Shown here: positions 1 through 9,204 of the stretch, in pieces | How the letters are laid out: each line of letters begins with the position of its first letter | How positions within the stretch are numbered: the stretch's first letter is position 1 | Program-made: the position numbers and the translations under genes | The notes under the pieces: generated by a model | What the model saw: the letters and a program-made list of their open reading frames with translations, nothing else | Database searches by the model: none | What the model was told of the DNA's origin: nothing | Source of the DNA: Lumbricus terrestris | Lineage: Eukaryota; Annelida; Clitellata; Crassiclitellata; Lumbricidae | Reading direction: 5' to 3' | Assembly: GCA_949752735.1 (NCBI GenBank) | Contig: OX457052.1 | Coordinates: forward strand, 32,112,483-32,176,482 | Length of the DNA stretch: 64,000 nucleotides

Positions 1-140
1 TTGGCGCTCTTTGTGCCTGGCAGTGTAATCTGGATCCTGACTGCACAAATTTCAACTACAGAGAGGTTGAGAAAAGATGCGAACTATTCCACTACACGCC
101 TAATAACTGCTCTACATCATCAGAGTGTAATCACCTACAA
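1..140 (+). CDS. Gene A exon 1 (partial): PAN/Apple-like segment
   Basis: The window opens two bases into a codon; codons from base 3 read G-A-L-C-A-W-Q-C-N-L-D. The spacing of cysteines around C-x3-C, D-C-T-N-F-N-Y and R-C-E-L-F is that of PAN/Apple domains (role: protein or carbohydrate binding). The exon ends in H-L-Q followed by the donor GTAAGT at 141. It is nearly identical to the end of exon 1 of gene B. Confidence 0.75.
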
Positions 141-3100
141 GTAAGTGACATCGTAAACAGATCAGACATAGGCCTATGCCCATTTCTGTTCACATTAGTG
201 CTTTAATCTTGTGCCAAGTTATCGTAGGTTACTTGTTACAGTAGAATAACCATGTGCGCATCAGTCACAGTTTTAAAAGGCCTATATCTCTACATCTGGT
301 TTATCTTTCGTTAGCAAGCACATTCGCTCATTTTCGATAAATTGCAGGCATATCCCGAACAACGCTGCTAAACGTAGCCCTGTAAATCATTTTTGAAGTT
401 TATGTATCTTTATTAATGGCTGCCATTGGGGCCAGATTGCAAATCTGCGATGGGGCCATAATTGCAGCGATTTTAAACTATAGTTTGAAATTAATGAGTT
501 GCAGGATCACATTGCACAACTGGTCTAAAATGACTTGAGTAAATCGACCTAGGCCTATATTCACCTCCACAAAGCGTCCTCGAGAGTATTCGTCTCGGGA
601 ACCTTGGGCCTAGAAAACAAAGAACAAAAGGCACATTTCCTAAGTTGCAAAAGACGTTTAGTTTTAATTTTGTGATGTAAACGACACTGCTGTCTTAGTA
701 TTAACAGTGTTTGGAATATTGCATGTCTAGAATTCAGTTCACAGGAGATATTTTGCAGACACTCAACATTGTCACGATTCCTGACATCGTTTTCACCCTG
801 TTCGAAATCGCCTAACACGTATTAGATTTTCTAGCACTCTGACCTTCTGTTAGCAAAGCACAATGTCATGACTAAGCAAGATTGTTTACTCTGGAAGTGT
901 TCATTGGAGTCTAAATGCTATTTGAGCAGCGGTGTCACGATATTCCTGAACGTGCTGATGCCATGCTTCGATATTTCTGTTGGTTATACGAATTACTGAA
1001 TAATTTCAGACCATCCTCTGGCGTTTTTGCAGAGCGTGCTTATCTGTTCATCCAGCGCACTCGCTGCTTAGGGTATGACTTTTCTTTGAATGAGAACATT
1101 GTTTAGAAGCGAGACCTCCGAAAAAATGTGAGTTTGAAACATACACTAACCAATTATGATCCTATGGTTTGTTTTATTCTGCAACAGGTTAGGGGTCTGA
1201 AAAGTTGTCGTCGTTTTGAAGGTAGGCTTAACAATACATTCTCTGAATCTTTTAAGTTAATGTTCATCTTAACTTTACTCGAATCACTTAAAATGATGAA
1301 AGCTGAGCTCCAAGATGTATCCCGTAAAGACTTGTTCTGTCGGCAGTTTACTATGATTGGAAAGTTCTAATTATTATCGGTCACCGTGGCAATGAGATGC
1401 AGCTAAGGAAGCTGTTTCAATGTTGGCGCCATGATGCAGTGAGAAAAAAGAACGCCAGAGAAGAACGAAATCATCGATCGTTTTAAAATTGACGAGACAA
1501 TGAATATAGGCTACAAAGGCACCAAAACAGAAACAACTCAATGCCACTGCTGCGGCTTTCCTATGAGAATCCACTCGTTCGAAAATGCTATTTGAGAAGC
1601 TTTGACAAAAACTATATAAAAAGTCATTATGTTAATGACTCGCAAGGTAGAAGACGTGTCCCATAAATTTTGTTTTGTAGTTCAACAGGCGTCAACCACT
1701 TGTATGCAGACCGTCGATGCGAATGGCTGCAGTCTACCGTTCCAGTACTTACACAAAGAATACAACGAGTGCATCAATGTAACGGGAATCGATATTCTTC
1801 AATGTGCAACTCTCAATGGAACCATAAACAATTGCTCATATCCATTGGGTAGGCAGACAAAGTTGCACTTGTCAAGTGACTGATTTTTCTTCTGTACTCG
1901 TGGATGTCATTAGATTCTGGTATCCGCTCAATACCGCGCACACAATACCGCGCACACAATACAGCGCACACAATACCGCGCACACAATACCGCGCACACA
2001 ATACAGCGCACACAATACCGCGATGTTCACTACCGCGCACGATCATTACCGCGCACGATGACAACCGCATACAACTATTTCAGCATGCATCCAGCTTCTA
2101 TGTCAGATCTAAGAATACCTTCATCCAACTTCTATTTAAGCAATGTCACGACAACTGTTCTACAGACAACTCGTCAAACGACAACTGGTCTACAACTGGT
2201 CCAGGGCTTGAGAAATGGAAGCTGGATTAAATTATTTTAGAGGTGAAATAGAAGCTGGATTGCCGAAAATAACGCATGAGAAATAGAAGCTGGATGAAGG
2301 TACGGTACTTTTATATATGAAATAGAAGCTGGATTGATGAAAATAACGCATGAGAAATAGAAGTTGGATGAAGGTACTTTTATATATGAAATAGAAGCTG
2401 GATTGATGAAAATAACGCATTAGAAATAGAAGCTGGATGACGCTATTTTTATATATGAAATAGAAGTTGGATTGATAAAAATAACGAACGAGAAATAGAA
2501 GTTGGATAAAGGTATTTTTAGATCTGACATAGAAGCTGGATGCATGTTGAAATGCTTGTATGCGGTTATCATCGTGCGCGGTAATAATCGTGTGCGGTAA
2601 TGATCGTGTGCGGTAGTGAACATCGCGGCATTGTGTGCGCGGTATTGTGTGCGCGGTATTGACAGTAAACCTTAGATAATTTTTACATGAAACAGGTAAA
2701 TAGGCGAAGCGCTCTGTGGAACTCGGCTCAAAAGAAGACTATTGCAATCGTCAACGCACGTTTAGGGCTGAATGTTGTACTTAATAAAATATATTCTTGA
2801 ACAAGCATAATTGTAATAATTATCATCGTAATCGCAAACTCGAAATTTCTAAAGCGCCACCCGAAAACCAAGCGCGGGGCACCAACTTATTCACGAGCAC
2901 TGCGTTGAGTTAGAAGGTTTGTCCGTGAGAGTAGTCCGTGGTGGTCAGGGACGAATTATATTATATGGCGTTCTTCTTTCAAGGATGTCCACTCCTGAAG
3001 ATGCGCATGTAGGCCCTAATGCGTTGTCCATCCATAAAAACAAAGGAGCAAGATCGAACGAAAAGAACTTCATTGACGATACCAAAGCATAGCGCAACAA

Positions 3101-6100
3101 AAATGAGCAAAACGATTTAATTAAGTCTCCTTTCAAATAATTGTTTTCAAATAAAATCGATATGCCAGATTATCATTTTATTTTTATTATTTAGAAAATA
3201 AATAAGGTACCAGCGAAGCTGCGCGTCACTGTGGTGTTATTTAGGACGATGGCTATCAAGTTTGTAGATAAAGACATTTTTCGATTAATAATTATTCTAT
3301 GACAGAAACAATCAAATGAAAATTTCAACAACAAAGTAAATGCACAAGGTGTCACAACGACAGACAAAATGTGTAATGAGACATTACACGAGCACGGCCC
3401 TCAATGGAGCTAAAGTTGTAATCGCCAGTTACTCTGATAAACAGTAGCCTAAGCGCAGAGAAAAATATAAGAGTTGAGAATTTAGAAAAATGTCGTTGAT
3501 GAAAAAGATCGGCTCATTGTTAATTTTGATGGTTTCATTGAGAAGAGTCAATGGTCATCAAATCTCCGGATTTGGGCCCGATTGATTACCAAGTGTGGAG
3601 AGCTATATATTATGCTGGAGAAATACCACCCTCTGCGGCCAAAACCGAGAGCGATAAGAGAATTGACGGTCGCAACAAGGCCATCAAGAACTGTACAAAT
3701 TATAGGTCTACACAGAGCAAGTGGTGGTGGACACATCGAACATAAGTTGTGGTCTCTATCAAGTTTATTTGATAACGATTATTTGAGGTGTAACTTAATA
3801 AAATCTTTTTTGTCACATTTTGTTGCGCCATGTTTTGGGATCGTGAAAAAACAGTTTGTTGACTCCCTAAAACTAATGTAACTTTTGGTATGTGTTAAAT
3901 TTGTTAGTGTAATATGGCTCGTGGGCGTAGACATGAATAATATTATTGCCTTTAAGCTTGTTGAACTTCATTTCTTCTGGGCAAGATAGGCCTATATTGA
4001 GGAAAACCTTCGGGCTGCTTTTTTGCCAAGCCTGTAGACGATTGTGATATTAATACAGTGTGTGCATGACTTTGTGCACAATTTTTTATTCTACGTCTTG
4101 TAATAAACTTTCAAAAGCGTTGTAAATGATGTAGTTTCCTCCATGAAAATTCAATGAAAGGCACATTGAATGAAAGATCTATAACGATGTTATTTGTGAA
4201 TGCTATTCAAAACAGGATTCATCGCAAAACAAGATGTTATAAAAGTAACAATGGGAACATCGATTGTTCCTTTGCCATGTATTAACAACTGGATCATCAT
4301 GATGAACCGTTTCGATGGATCAGTGTCATTCAGTCGTCCTTGGGCTGAATATAGGAAGGGATTCGGTGACATTAGAGCATCAGAGTTCTGGATTGGAAAT
4401 GAAAACGTCCACCTCTACACCAATCAACCTGGAGCTTCATACAGACTTCGTGTTGAAGTGAGATGTGAAATTTACTCCTAACTGAAATATTGATTGCTTA
4501 TTCAAGTGAATTATTTCAAATCCAGCTTATTAAGCAAATTTTGAGTAACCACTAGGCCTCTATTCTTTAATTATTTCTGTCACAAAGTAAGAGAAAAGAC
4601 AAATCGCCTATCATATTTCTAAGGGTAGGTTATCATATTTTCTATTACTAACTTCTTTTTCAGGACAATTCAGTCTTAGATACATGTAGTTAGTAATCGG
4701 CTTCTTAAAAATCGACGTCCTTCTCTTTGGGCGACAAATGAACATCGTCACACATCTGAATGCTATAACTGGGAAACAGTTCTCTGGTAGCACTTATCGT
4801 TTGACGCTGTTTCTTCGCACAAAATATTTAGGTTGTCTATCGCTGGAATTTTCTAAGTAATTCACCATTGCAGGGTTTTTATCGTTTATCGCATACAAGT
4901 TGAATTGACGACGAAAAGAATTGTTGATAAATGGTGGTCAGATTAATGAAAATAATTTTTGTCTAAATGAAAGTGGGATTGTTGAAGATATCCTTGCCTA
5001 AATTGAGGCTAGATTATTGACAATAATTGTTTATTTATGTAGCACTCTGTATCGATTTAAAAATCAGCTGTGTTGCTGAAACATAAGCTGGATCGATTAA
5101 AGGTATTATTTTATGGCAGCTGGATTTACGAAAAGGATTTCAAAGCGGAAGTCGGATTGATGAAAAATAATAATGCTGCGTCGGGCGAATAATTTGGAAG
5201 GCTAAAGCGATCGTCTACGAAATATTATTTCCACGGCGTCTTTTTTGCCAGGTTAAAGCCATATGCAAAATGTGTATAGGCCTAATAATCCTGTTGGGGT
5301 GCTTGGTATTGGTCTATCTGTCCAAAAGATGTTATTTCTAGCAGCTTGTTAATGCCGTTCACGTTGTGACTTGCTATTTCACTACCTTATTCCCGTAGAG
5401 CTTTTTCTGGTTTAATTGGCGACTTTTGGCACAGTATACTCTAACTCATGATGACTATAAGGCCTACACTCGATTTCACTTTACACTGTCCCAACTTGAG
5501 CATAGTGACAACGGAACACTTATAGGGGTCGCTGCATTAGAGTAAAATTAGGCCTAGGCTACTCCTATTCTTGAACTGATTATTCTTCCAATTATACATC
5601 ATTGCAAATAGTTTCCAGGTTTCACCAGTGGCAAATGGTTCTTTGCTAAATACGCAACATTGGCGGTCGACTCGGAAACTAGCAAATACGCAATTCACTT
5701 GTCTGGATACGTTGGGAGTGGTGGAGAGTGGAGACTCGCTCATCAATAGTACTGTATAGCCTCTAAATGGAATCATAATGGAATGAAGTTCAGCACATCT
5801 GATGTCAACCACGATTTGAATGCTGCCGCAAGCTGCGCCTCTCAGTACTCCTGCGGATGGTGGCCCAATGACTGCTGGTGGACCTGCCTCACTTGTGACT
5901 GCGGTACAGCGGACTTTTCATGGTACACCCTGCATAGGCGGAGACCTGGGCCAAGAATTGGGGGGGACGGAAAGACGCGAGATTTTCGAAAAATTTCCGA
6001 TGACCGGCGAAAAAATTTGTTTCCGCCGCCAAAAAAAGTCTTGACGCTCAAACATTGGGGGGGACAAATGCATGGGCCGTCCCCCCAACACTTTCATTGG

Positions 6101-7220
6101 GGGGGACCGTCCCCCTATCCCCCCTAGGTCTCCGCCCATGATACCCTGAACGATTATCAGGACGAGAACCATGGAAAGTTACGAGCAGTCAAAATGATGA
6201 TCAGAAGCAACTGAGTCTCAGATAACGTCAGTGTGATCAAGACTTGTGGATCACTTTAGCACCGTCAGATTGGAAACGAGAAATATAAGAGACTATTATT
6301 AAAAAAATGCATTGGTTGCGCGTGCACCTGACTCACTTTTAGTGTGCATTTCAAGATGTCTCAGTTATTCGGATGTAATGCCACATATGCAACATCGTAA
6401 ATGGCAACGAAAGCTGCGTAAATGTCCAACAGTTCACCTGAAGTCTGATGTTATTATATAGAAAAGATACACTTTTGTGGCTTTGAGAAATAATAGCAAC
6501 AACAGCAAAAGTATAAACATTTGGAGTCATAGGTTTATAAAAATTCGAATATTATGATGTTGAGATAGATTAGTAGCTGTCCAATGTCTGCCCGATCCAT
6601 CAATTTGTGAATGTCGTTCAGGTTACAACCATTGACTTGCTTCCTTACTTATTATAGAGTATTCTCTGCTTTAATTGGCCAATTTATTTAGCCTATTCAA
6701 AGTGCTCCAATTATAATGAATTCTGAATGCATTTTCTTTGCTCTTCCACAATCTAATGCATCGTGACTAATAACCAAGTAGCTTTATTCTTTAACTCTTT
6801 CTTCTTCCAAGTACATCATTGTCGTAATATTATTCACAGCTTCAAGGTAACACCACTGGAAGGTGGTTCTTTGCTGAATACGACACATTTTCGGTCGACT
6901 CGGAAACCAGCAAATACGCAATTCACTTGTCAGGATTTGTTGGGAACGGAGGAGACTCGCTCACCAACACTACAGTAAACTCTACATGTAAGCAGTATCT
7001 AAATGGAATGAAGTTCAGCACATCTGACGTCGACAACGATTTGTGGTCTGGAAGCTGTGCGTCAGCGTTTACCTCCGGCTGGTGGTTCAATCGTTGCATA
7101 TGTTCCTGCCTCACTTGTGTCTACGGCACATCGGACTTTTCATGGGATAGCCTGAAGAAATATCAGCTCGAGAACAGTGGAAAGTTACGAGCAGCCAGAA
7201 TGATGATCAGAGGCAACTGA
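1..7220 (+). CDS. Gene A: secreted PAN/Apple + FN2-like + fibrinogen-C (FReD) protein, 5' end outside the window
   Basis: Exons at 1-140, 1689-1848, 4216-4457, then either a broken terminal exon at 5612-6214 or an intact alternative at 6840-7220. Introns begin GT and end AG, and the phases join (0, 1, 0). The product would be an extracellular lectin-like protein. Exon 1 gives a Cys-rich PAN/Apple segment, exon 2 a short fibronectin-II-like module, exons 3-4 a fibrinogen C-terminal domain with the typical RFDGS, GFGD, EFWIGNE and GWWFN motifs. FReD proteins usually bind acetylated sugars or microbial surfaces in invertebrate immunity; that role is inferred from the family. Gene B downstream is a close paralogue in the same orientation. 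With the second terminal exon the gene could still be functional; with the first it is a pseudogene. The start and signal peptide lie outside the window. Confidence 0.72.
1689..1848 (+). CDS. Gene A exon 2: fibronectin-II-like module
   Basis: 160 bases, from acceptor CAACAG to donor GTAGGC, phase 0 in and phase 1 out, exactly the length and phases of exon 2 of gene B. The peptide has the skeleton C-S-L-P-F-x-Y-x4-E-Y-x-E-C, then C-A-T-L-N-G and N-N-C-S-Y-P, which resembles a shortened fibronectin type II domain (C-x-PF-x-Y, Y-x-x-C, W/x-C-x-T, C). It could instead be a divergent N-terminal part of the FReD fold. N-glycosylation sites N-V-T, N-G-T and N-C-S are present. Confidence 0.68.
1916..2671. 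mobile_element. Foldback element with minisatellite arms, in gene A intron 2 only
   Basis: A 756-bp insertion flanked by TTAGAT at 1910-1915 and 2672-2677. The left arm carries about eight copies of a 13-base unit (CGCACACAATACC type, 1928-2020), followed by GTTCACTACCGCGCACGATC, a GATGACAACCGCATAC region and a CATCCAGCTTCTA region. The right arm (about 2490-2670) is the imperfect reverse complement of the same order of motifs. The centre (about 2230-2500) is a tandem array of a 67-base unit built on GAAATAGAAGCTGGATTGAT. The corresponding place in gene B (about 16200) lacks all of it. No coding capacity is visible. Confidence 0.65.
2824..2905 (-). repeat. Short interspersed repeat with AATAAGTTGGTGCC core, copy 1
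   Basis: On the minus strand this reads GCTCGTGAATAAGTTGGTGC, then GTGGCGCTTTAGAAATT and a GCGATTACGAT end. The same order of motifs recurs at 29779-29868, 34378-34462 and 56050-56125. No known SINE family is recognised. Confidence 0.5.
3076..3844 (+). mobile_element. Mariner-like DNA transposon relic (gene A intron 2)
   Basis: Inverted ends of about 65 bp: the left end reads GACGATACCAAAGCATAGCG and the right end is its imperfect complement finishing in GCGCCATGTTTTGGGATCGT. Around 3562-3745 a decayed reading frame keeps S-P-D-L-G-P-I-D-Y-Q-V-W and, in another frame, G-G-H-I-E-H-K-L, both standard C-terminal motifs of mariner transposases. Frameshifts and deletions make it dead. The same relic occupies intron 2 of gene B (17134-17952), so it predates the gene duplication. 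Confidence 0.72.
4216..4457 (+). CDS. Gene A exon 3: N-terminal half of the fibrinogen-C domain
   Basis: 242 bases from acceptor AACAG to donor GTGAGA, phase 1 in and 0 out. It encodes I-N-N-W-I-I-M-M-N-R-F-D-G-S-V-S-F, then W-A-E-Y-R-K-G-F-G-D and E-F-W-I-G-N-E-N, the core of FReD subdomain A/B. The canonical N-terminal Cys-containing stretch of FReDs (SGVY...C-D-M) is missing or greatly changed. Same length and borders as exon 3 of gene B; differs by S-R-P-W for Y-R-S-W and other substitutions. Confidence 0.8.
4836..5212. mobile_element. Minisatellite-bearing inverted-repeat element (intron 3, gene A)
   Basis: The left end TCTATCGCTGGAATTTTCTA and the right end GAATAATTTGGAAGGCTAAA are decayed inverted copies of each other. 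Between them are degenerate tandem units of about 30-40 bases built on GAAGCTGGATTGATGAAAA. A related element sits at the same place in gene B (18955-19327) and a better-preserved one at 11921-12298. No coding capacity; the intron-3 copies predate the gene duplication. Confidence 0.5.
5612..6214 (+). pseudogene. Gene A exon 4a: broken FReD-terminal exon
   Basis: Starts after acceptor AAATAG in the same frame as gene B exon 4. A duplicated GTGGAGA-type stretch plus a 2-base gain (together +9) shifts the frame locally and creates TAG at 5747-5749, codon 46. The frame is then restored and S-D-V-N-H-D and C-G-W-W-P-N-D-C are readable, but at 5933 a 208-bp MITE interrupts the codons for S-W-Y-T-L. 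The remainder resumes at 6141 and ends at TGA 6212-6214. It has lost the usual DVD metal-site pattern (DVN). Cannot supply a FReD C-terminus. Confidence 0.85.
5933..6140. mobile_element. hAT-like MITE inserted in exon 4a
   Basis: 208 bp with ends CATAGGCGGAGACCT and AGGTCTCCGCCCATG (14 of 15 complementary). Flanked by ACACCCTG (5925-5932) and ATACCCTG (6141-6148), an 8-bp target-site duplication with one difference. Gene B exon 4 holds the uninterrupted site (TGGTATACCCTGAACG). Eight-base duplications fit the hAT superfamily. Confidence 0.85.
6840..7220 (+). CDS. Gene A exon 4b: intact alternative FReD-terminal exon
   Basis: 381 bases from acceptor TTCACAG to TGA 7218-7220, 126 residues, open throughout. 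It starts L-Q-G-N-T-T-G-R-W-F-F-A-E-Y-D and keeps the calcium-loop pattern S-D-V-D-N-D, the G-W-W-F-N-R-C motif and the ending M-M-I-R-G-N. Entry phase 0 matches the exit of exon 3, so it can replace exon 4a. It differs from exon 4a and from gene B exon 4 in the disulfide region (extra C-K-Q and C-I-C-S-C). Confidence 0.8.
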   Translation, partial: LQGNTTGRWFFAEYDTFSVDSETSKYAIHLSGFVGNGGDSLTNTTVNSTCKQYLNGMKFSTSDVDNDLWSGSCASAFTSGWWFNRCICSCLTCVYGTSDFSWDSLKKYQLENSGKLRAARMMIRGN

Positions 7221-8734
7221 ATCTCACTTGAAATCAGCGCGATAAAACGTTTGAAACAGATTACACTTTAGTGCCATCGTAGCAGCAACAATTGCACAAG
7301 AAAAATAGACCTGCGACAAATTTTCTATAACATTTTCAATGATTGTAGGACTACATGGCCAGTGGCTCCTTTTTTACTCTACATGTGTGTTTTAAGTTTT
7401 CTAAATTATTCGGACGTTCTCTAGAGTTGGTAAAGAACAGTTAAAAATGACGGCTATTATCTTGTTTATCCAGAGTCTGTGTTATTCCTACAGCACTTCT
7501 GCAGTTACAAACTTTGGACTTGTGGACTAACTGCTATAAAAAATATTGGTTAAGCAGTAGGCCTATGTGCGCGGCCATCGCGGGGGGTGGGGAGGGAAGG
7601 AAATTCCAATTGAGAGTATATTTAATCCTCATCCACCTAATAACATCACGATTGCGACACCGCCAAGACCACATTGAGCTATGCAAATGGCCGCCAGTTC
7701 ATCTAACGCCTGAAGTGAATGATAAATCAAAAGGATCCAAATAATTATGTATAGGCCTACGCACAATTTTGGTGCATTGAGAAATAGGTTAATGACAGCA
7801 ACACCAAGAGCAGCAGCAAAACTAACAGTAGGCTAACAGCAGTAATTACACAAGCACCAACAAAAACAAAAACCAACAATAAAAATCATAATATAATAAT
7901 AATATCAATTTTTACTATTGCCATATTGTTTCAGCAATGGACACTGCCGGATTAAGAAATGTGACGGTCCTGTTCAGTAAAAGTGTGGGACCAACTCCAC
8001 AGAAAAACAACAGAAAGCATAAAATGTGCTATTGGTCCATTCAACAACAGCCTTGCAAAGCCAGCAGATTGTAGAAAATGCTGGCTTTGTGGGTTACCCA
8101 TAGTCTAGGAGAAGATTCATCTTTCCACGAAAGAAACGCATCTAATACCAGAAATGTCGCTGCCAAAAGCCTCTCTGACTGATTCTGAACAGATTCTGCA
8201 TGATAATACTGTAGAAACCACAATAATGTGACAATATGACCCACACGTGCGCATTTTAATGTAGGCCTACACGACTTGTAGGCCTACATTAAAATGAGAA
8301 GTGTCGAACAATAATTCAGTCCTTTTTTGCTGATTTGGGATAAATGTCATTTGTTTAGTCTAATAAAACAAATGACATTTATCACAATTAGGCTATCGAG
8401 TTTTCCCTTTTAGCATCTCTGGGGATCTCTGACGTGCAGTATTCCCAGTTCGAGCAAACATGTTGAACATGCCTTAATTCGGTCCTGGCAATAGAAGCAA
8501 TTTTTTATTGCTTCTGCCTGTCTTGTTAAAAAATTTTAGGACCTACTGAAACAATGCCTACCTCATTTTTTAAATCAATGAAACCATTTACATTGGCTTT
8601 TGAAACGGTTGACTCCAAGCTTATCGTAGGATTTTTGAGTAGCGTTTTCAGGCATTAGGCCTATTTATTAGAAACCCGTACAGCTGAAACATCATAAACC
8701 TTTGTTACAAAGTTTTACCTGCAGTTTGAAAGAT
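7221..8734. other. Intergenic stretch with two perfect short hairpins
   Basis: No gene seen. Two uninterrupted hairpins lie close together: 8252-8270 with 8278-8296 (19-bp stem around GTAGGCCTAC, 7-base loop), and 8339-8356 with 8366-8383 (18-bp stem around AAATGACATTT, 9-base loop). A weaker hairpin is at about 8054-8092 (CAAAGCCAGCA). The rest is unremarkable AT-rich sequence. Confidence 0.5.
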
Positions 8735-8845
8735 AGCAGCAATGGTTGCAGACTTGGCCTGCCTTTCCAGTGGACTACAATTTCAAGGAATTCAACAGGT
8801 GCACAAAAGTAACTGGTGTCGATCTCAGACGATGTTGTTACATGT
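8735..8845 (+). pseudogene. Remnant of a third paralogue, exon 2 (FN2-like) fragment
   Basis: Aligns with exon 2 of genes A and B: AATGGTTGCAG at the start, then a segment encoding K-E-F-N-R-C-T-K-V-T-G-V-D-L-R-R-C against K-E-Y-N-E-C-I-N-V-T-G-I-D-I-L-Q-C. The N-G-C part and the K-E-F part are in different frames, so it is frameshifted, and it stops being similar where a TTATTA tract begins. No other exon of this copy was found. Confidence 0.6.
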
Positions 8846-8995
8846 ATTATTATTACAGGGTAATACAGGCCTATTATAATAGACCTGTAATAATAATAAT
8901 TATTATTATTTACATGACTCTTGGCTGTCATTAACTCTCCGAAGAAGCGCTGTTGTCCGAGTGTTTGCTGTCCTCCTCTCCAATGAATGAATTAC

Positions 8996-9035
<40 letters not shown>

Positions 9036-9136
9036 GTTATTATTATTATTTTTATTTTTATTGTTGTTATTGTTATTATTATTCTTATTATTCTTATTAT
9101 TGTTATTATTATTATTATTATTATTTTTTTTTTTTG
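8996..9136. repeat. (TTA)n microsatellite at the 3' end of the retrotransposon
   Basis: Mostly TTA with TTG and TTC variants, ending in a T-run at 9126-9135. On the minus strand this is an A-run followed by (TAA)n, directly after the short 3' UTR of the RT gene. Confidence 0.85.
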
Positions 9137-9162
9137 CCCTGAGGTACTTCATTCCCCCAGGG
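9137..9162 (-). other. 3'-UTR hairpin of the RT element (copy A)
   Basis: CCCTGAGG and its partner CCCCAGGG form a stem with a loop of about 10 bases (one G-U pair). It lies 43-68 bases after the RT stop codon and just before the A-run and (TAA)n. Related hairpins of the same size are at 39662-39688 and 59346-59371. Confidence 0.5.
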
Positions 9163-9204
9163 ACTTATGGACTATTATTAACTGAAGAATGAATGTCTGG
9201 TGGG

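Noticed and set aside
915..1370. Exons within intron 1 of gene A (frames at 915-1106 and 1128-1370)
   Set aside because: Similar sequence exists in gene B intron 1 (15160-15650), but frames and stops are not conserved between the copies, as expected for intron DNA.
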